Shown piece by piece: positions 8,042-11,342 of a stretch of DNA of 11,342 bases; positions within the stretch are counted from its first letter, which is position 1, and each line of letters begins with the position of its first letter. The notes under the pieces are model-generated. The model saw only the letters and a program-made list of their open reading frames with translations. It did not search any database and was not told where the DNA came from. The DNA comes from JANPJV01 sp031425695. GTDB taxonomy: Bacteria > Pseudomonadota > Gammaproteobacteria > Xanthomonadales > SZUA-5. The DNA is taken from the NCBI GenBank assembly GCA_031425695.1, contig JANPJV010000109.1, positions 1 through 11,342 on the forward strand, written 5' to 3'. Position numbers and translations under genes: made by a program.

Positions 8042-8437
8042 ATGCCGAATTCCGCCAAAGCAGTCGCCTTGAGCCCGGTACAGATGGAGCTGGTGCGCGT
8101 CCTCTGGGAACGCCCTGATTCCGCAACCGCCGACGTCGCGGCAGCGCTCGCGGCAAGCCGCGGCATCGCCCATACGACTGTGGCCACCATGTTGATCCGG
8201 CTGGAGAAACGCGGTGTCGTCAAATCCCGGCGCGAGGGCAGGGCGTTGTTTTACCGCGCCTGCGTGACCGAGGACGCGGTGCGGCGGTCGATGGTCTCGG
8301 ACCTGCTGGAGCGCATGTTCGGGGGCGATCCCCGCGCACTCGCGGCGCATCTGGTCGAGCACACGCAACTCTCCCCCGAAGACTTGAGCGAGCTCTCGGC
8401 GCTGGCAAACGACGAGGTGTCCCGTGGTGGTCGTTGA
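8042..8437 (+). CDS. BlaI/MecI/CopY-family transcriptional repressor
   Basis: This is a 131-residue dimeric winged-helix repressor. The N-terminal domain (about 8-75) shows the family pattern LSPVQMELVRVLWERPDSAT, recognition helix AHTTVATMLIRLEKRG (43-58) and wing GRALFYRA. The C-terminal dimerisation helices follow (about 78-128). In staphylococcal BlaI, cleavage at an Asn-Phe bond in the C-terminal region inactivates the repressor. The aligned position here is His103-Leu104, so any cleavage site would differ. ATG 8042 gives the normal length. There is no ribosome-binding site and the predicted transcript start is only a few bases upstream, suggesting a leaderless or nearly leaderless mRNA. 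It overlaps the downstream M56 gene by 14 nt and is its probable proteolytic target or partner. Confidence 0.93.
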   Translation: MPNSAKAVALSPVQMELVRVLWERPDSATADVAAALAASRGIAHTTVATMLIRLEKRGVVKSRREGRALFYRACVTEDAVRRSMVSDLLERMFGGDPRALAAHLVEHTQLSPEDLSELSALANDEVSRGGR

Positions 8438-10700
8438 GCTGTTGTTGTCCTGGCTGCTCACCTATGCCCTCCACAGCACGCTGTTACTGGGCGGCGCCTG
8501 GCTGGTACAGCGCGCGGTGCGCGGCAGCTGTTCGCCCTGGCTCGAAACCATGTGGCGGTGCGCGCTGATCTTGCCGATCGCCAGCTCGCTGCTGGTGCAG
8601 CTGCCGCGTGCCCCGTCGAGCAGCGCCATTCCGGTGGTCTCGATCCAGTCGTCGGCCGTGTGGGCGCCGGCCGGGCCTGACGCGAGCGGTGCCGTGCAGA
8701 CCCGAGTTCAACCCAGCCCTGCATCGACATCGATGAGTAACACGCCGGAGCCAAAAGCGGCATCAAGTTGGCGCTTCGAGCTGACCGCGACGACACAGCG
8801 AGGATTGTTGTTGCTGTGGCTGCTGGGTGTTGCCTTCGGCTTGGCCGGCCTTGGCCTTGCCGTGCTGCGCATGCGCCGCCGCCGCCGTGACTGGCAGGCC
8901 TGCTCCGATCCGGACTGGCTCGCGAGCGGGGCGCGCATCGCCAATGTGCTGCCCGCGCCGGCGCCGCGCCTCTATACCGGCGCTGGCAGCTCGCCGCTCG
9001 CACTGATGGACAACAGCGTGCTGATTCCGGATTGGGCGCTGCCCCTGCCATCCGCGCGCCGCTACGCGCTGCTTGCCCACGAGCTCGCGCACCTGGCGCG
9101 ACGTGATCCCTGGTGGCGCCTGGTCGCGCGCGTGATCGAGCGCCTGTTCTGGTTTCAGCCGCTCAATCGACTCGCCCGGCAGCGCCTCGAGGCGCATGCC
9201 GAATTCATGTGTGACGCGCTGGCTGTGGGTGTCGACACCGATCCGCGTGCGCTTGCCGGCTGCCTTGCCGCCTGCGCGATCCGCGGTAGCGAAACCCATC
9301 CGCTGGCCGCCGCCATTGCTTCCCATCCATCGCTGCTGCGACGTCGCATCAGCCAACTCACTGAGGGTATCCCCATGCAATCAACCTCCAGCCCGCTGCT
9401 GCGCGGCGCCATTGCGCTTGCGTGCGCCGGCGTTCTGTACGCACTGCCGGGCGTCGAGCTTTACGCCGGCGACGGCCAATCTGCCCGCGCGTCGAAAGCT
9501 GGCACCAGCAGTAGCAGTAGTTCGTCGAGTTCCGACCACAACCGCAACGTCTCGATCTCCCACAGCGACAGCGGTGGCGAGATCTCGATGAGCTACAAGA
9601 GTAGCGATGATGACGGCACGCTCGAAGTCGGGGCCGAAGGCAAGGTGGGCTTTTCCGCTGCCGAGGATGCGGTGGTGTCGTTGTCCGCGGACGGGAGGTT
9701 CGAGATCGAGGACGATCGCGACGGCACCGAGCGCGAGATCATCTACAAGGCCGCCGATGGTGGCGTGAGCGCCCGCTATTACGTTGATGGCGACGAATCG
9801 CCGCTGGACGCCGACGGTCGCGCCTGGCTCGCCCGGATCCTGCCGCAGGTCCTGCGCGACAGCGGCTTCGATGTCGAAGGCCGCATTGAGCGTATCCATC
9901 GTCGCGGCGGCAACGCCGCCGTTCTCGACGAAATCGAGCTCATCGCCGGCGCGCATGCGCGGCGCAGCTACCTTGCCGGCCTGTTCGCGCGCGGGCCGCT
10001 CAACAGCGCCGAAATCGATCGCACCCTGGTGCTCGCCTTTGCGATTGCGAGCGATTTCGAGCTGCGTACTGCGCTGCAGTCGCTGATCGAATCGCAAGAC
10101 CTGAGCCCGCATCACCGCGACCGCATTGTCGAGCGAATGGCGACGATGAGCAGCGATTTCGAGGCCCGCCAGGTGCTGGTCGCCATGGTGCCAAAGCTCA
10201 CCGACAGTGGCGCGCCGGTGTTGCTCAAGGCCCTCGCGGCGATCGAATCGGACTTCGAGCGCCGCCAGGTGCTGGATGTCCTGTTCGCCCGTCGCGACCT
10301 CACTCCCCGCCTGCTCGCGATCGGTCTCGAAGGTGTCAGCGGAATCGAGTCCGATTTCGAGCGCCGCTCGGTGCTCACTGCCGCTGCGCCGCATGTCGCC
10401 AACCAGCCGGCAGCGATGTTGAAATTCGTGGCCGCTACACGCGAATTTGATTCCGATTTCGAGCGCCGCACCACGCTGGTCGCGCTGCTCGAGGTCGGCA
10501 AGCCCGACCGCGCGGTCGTCGCTGCCGTGCTCGAGAGCATTGCCCAGATGGACGGCGATTTCGAAGCCCGCCAGGTCCTCACCGCGATTGCCCCACTGGT
10601 CGGCAACGACCAGGCCCTGCGCGCCCGCTACCGCGACATCAGCGCCGACCTGTCCGACTTCGAGCGTCTGCAGGCTGAGGATGCGTTGGTTGATATGTAG
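8424..10700 (+). CDS. BlaR1/MecR1-type M56 membrane metalloprotease with SDFE-repeat C-terminal domain
   Basis: This is a 758-residue membrane protein. GTG 8424 follows GAGG by 6 nt and overlaps the repressor gene by 14 nt. Hydrophobic helices lie at about 5-30, 39-60, 126-150 and 326-347. The gluzincin motif HELAH (219-223) and the downstream Glu260 of AEFMCD are the zinc ligands expected for M56 peptidases, in the loop between helices 3 and 4 that faces the cytoplasm in BlaR1. After helix 4 the chain should be periplasmic. It has a nine-serine linker (362-370), a beta-rich acidic domain (about 375-515, including RYYVDGDESPLDADGRAWLA), then seven SDFE-type repeats. The motif starts at 543, 577, 609, 643, 677, 711 (GDFE) and 744, spaced 32-34 residues, and is predicted to form a helical solenoid. 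No penicillin-binding SxxK/SxN domain is seen. It likely senses an envelope signal and relieves repression by cutting the upstream repressor. Confidence 0.92.
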   Translation: MVVVELLLSWLLTYALHSTLLLGGAWLVQRAVRGSCSPWLETMWRCALILPIASSLLVQLPRAPSSSAIPVVSIQSSAVWAPAGPDASGAVQTRVQPSPASTSMSNTPEPKAASSWRFELTATTQRGLLLLWLLGVAFGLAGLGLAVLRMRRRRRDWQACSDPDWLASGARIANVLPAPAPRLYTGAGSSPLALMDNSVLIPDWALPLPSARRYALLAHELAHLARRDPWWRLVARVIERLFWFQPLNRLARQRLEAHAEFMCDALAVGVDTDPRALAGCLAACAIRGSETHPLAAAIASHPSLLRRRISQLTEGIPMQSTSSPLLRGAIALACAGVLYALPGVELYAGDGQSARASKAGTSSSSSSSSSDHNRNVSISHSDSGGEISMSYKSSDDDGTLEVGAEGKVGFSAAEDAVVSLSADGRFEIEDDRDGTEREIIYKAADGGVSARYYVDGDESPLDADGRAWLARILPQVLRDSGFDVEGRIERIHRRGGNAAVLDEIELIAGAHARRSYLAGLFARGPLNSAEIDRTLVLAFAIASDFELRTALQSLIESQDLSPHHRDRIVERMATMSSDFEARQVLVAMVPKLTDSGAPVLLKALAAIESDFERRQVLDVLFARRDLTPRLLAIGLEGVSGIESDFERRSVLTAAAPHVANQPAAMLKFVAATREFDSDFERRTTLVALLEVGKPDRAVVAAVLESIAQMDGDFEARQVLTAIAPLVGNDQALRARYRDISADLSDFERLQAEDALVDM

Positions 10701-10732
10701 GTTGCTACGGATGCGCGGATCGCACGGCTGAC

Positions 10733-11342
10733 GTAGGCTGGGTCCGTCGCGCCGGGTGGCATCGGTTCTCGCGTACTGCAAACGAGCGCGCAGCGCCCGG
10801 CTGGGTCGACGGAGCGGAGAGCGCTACGTAGGCGGACGCGGCCGCTGGCGCGAGTGCCAGTTGCGCGAAATTTGCTCTTCGCGCGCACAGAACCGCGCTA
10901 CCTCCGAGCGCCCGGGCCGCGCGCTAGGTTGGTTTTTAGATGAGGTTCCGTTCTACGGGCGCGCGGATCACCAGGCCGAGGTAGGCTGGGTCCGACGCGC
11001 CTTGCGGCACCGATTCTTGCGAACTGTCTACGAGCGCGCGGCGCCCGGCCGGGTCGACGGAGCGGATAGCGCTACGTAGGCGGACGCGGCCGCTGGCGCG
11101 CTCGTCGGTCTCGCGAACGCAAATTCCTCGCGCGCACAGAACCGCGCTACCTCCGAGCGCCCGGGCCGCGCGCTAGGTTGGTTTTAGATGAGGTTCCGTT
11201 CTACGGGCGCGCGGATCACCAGGCGAGGTAGGCTGGGTCCGACGCGCCTTGCGGCACCGATTCTTGCGAACTGTCTACGAGCGCGCGGCGCCCGGCCGGG
11301 TCGACGGAGCGGATAGCGCTACGTAGGCGGACGCGGCCGCTG
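10733..11342. repeat. Tandem 247/248-bp repeat array (continues past the window)
   Basis: The sequence GTAGGCTGGGTCCG recurs at 10733, 10981 and 11228, opening units of 248 and 247 bp and at least 115 bp of a third. Units 2 and 3 are nearly identical over the visible part. Unit 1 is more diverged in its first 120 bp, but all share GCTACGTAGGCGGACGCGG and the block GAGCGCCCGGGCCGCGCGCT, which contains short complementary ends (AGCGC and GCGCT). A frame at 10756-11079 crosses a unit boundary and has no domain, so I treat the 640 bp after the M56 gene as non-coding. No tRNA or clear terminator is seen. Confidence 0.9.

Noticed and set aside
9381..10781. 466-codon minus-strand frame
   Set aside because: Antisense to the SDFE-repeat region. 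Its apparent repetition mirrors the repeats of the real protein.
10880..10990. tRNA-like stretch around GGTTCCGTTCTACGGG in the 248-bp unit
   Set aside because: No cloverleaf with acceptor and anticodon arms can be drawn around it.
10756..11079. 107-codon frame in the distal tandem array
   Set aside because: It crosses a repeat-unit boundary, lacks a ribosome-binding site, and the unit lengths (248 and 247) do not preserve frame.
10701..11342. A beta-lactamase or other effector gene downstream of the repressor-protease pair
   Set aside because: No coding sequence with SxxK or any other domain is found. Only repeats are present to the window end.

Overview
The window is GC-rich DNA with long, clean reading frames. 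The gene content is an envelope-signalling and secreted-protein set: an FHA-GAF protein, a secreted subtilase, an OmpR-family two-component system and a BlaI/M56 pair. Gene style, GTG starts, an IS630-type end and abundant intergenic palindromic and tandem repeats suggest a Gram-negative proteobacterium, perhaps of the Lysobacterales (Xanthomonadales). That placement is inference; no rRNA or other taxonomic marker is present.

Layout. Positions 1-174 hold one end of an IS630-like element, with the first 31 codons of its transposase on the minus strand. An FHA-GAF signalling protein (249-1109) and a secreted protein of unknown function (1374-2210) follow on the minus strand. They are separated by two arms of an intergenic inverted repeat. 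Divergently, a preproprotein subtilisin-like protease with three S-layer-homology-like repeats runs on the plus strand (2399-4879). It ends at a strong 12-bp hairpin, which leads into an array rich in the palindrome GTCCGGAC (4921-5160).

A two-component operon follows. The OmpR/PhoB-type response regulator (5393-6112) and a histidine kinase with almost no periplasmic loop (6546-7688) are separated by 433 bp. That gap is exactly filled by a 145-codon frame. The frame overlaps the regulator's stop (TGATG) and the kinase's start (ATGA), and it carries four in-frame 69-bp repeats, each able to fold into a strong hairpin.

After a repeat-filled gap (7689-8041) comes a BlaI-type repressor (8042-8437) and, overlapping it by 14 nt, a BlaR1/MecR1-type M56 membrane metalloprotease (8424-10700). 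A perfect 30-bp palindrome made of two BlaI-type operator boxes ends 7 nt before the repressor start. The M56 protein has no penicillin-binding sensor domain. Its predicted periplasmic C-terminus is a beta-rich domain followed by seven SDFE-motif repeats of 32-34 residues. The pair therefore looks like a BlaI/BlaR1-architecture circuit with a different sensor, and no beta-lactamase lies nearby.

From 10733 to the window end is a tandem array of a 247-248-bp unit with no convincing gene. The most notable items are the SDFE-repeat sensor-protease with its operator, the repeat-bearing frame fitted between regulator and kinase, and the GTCCGGAC array.
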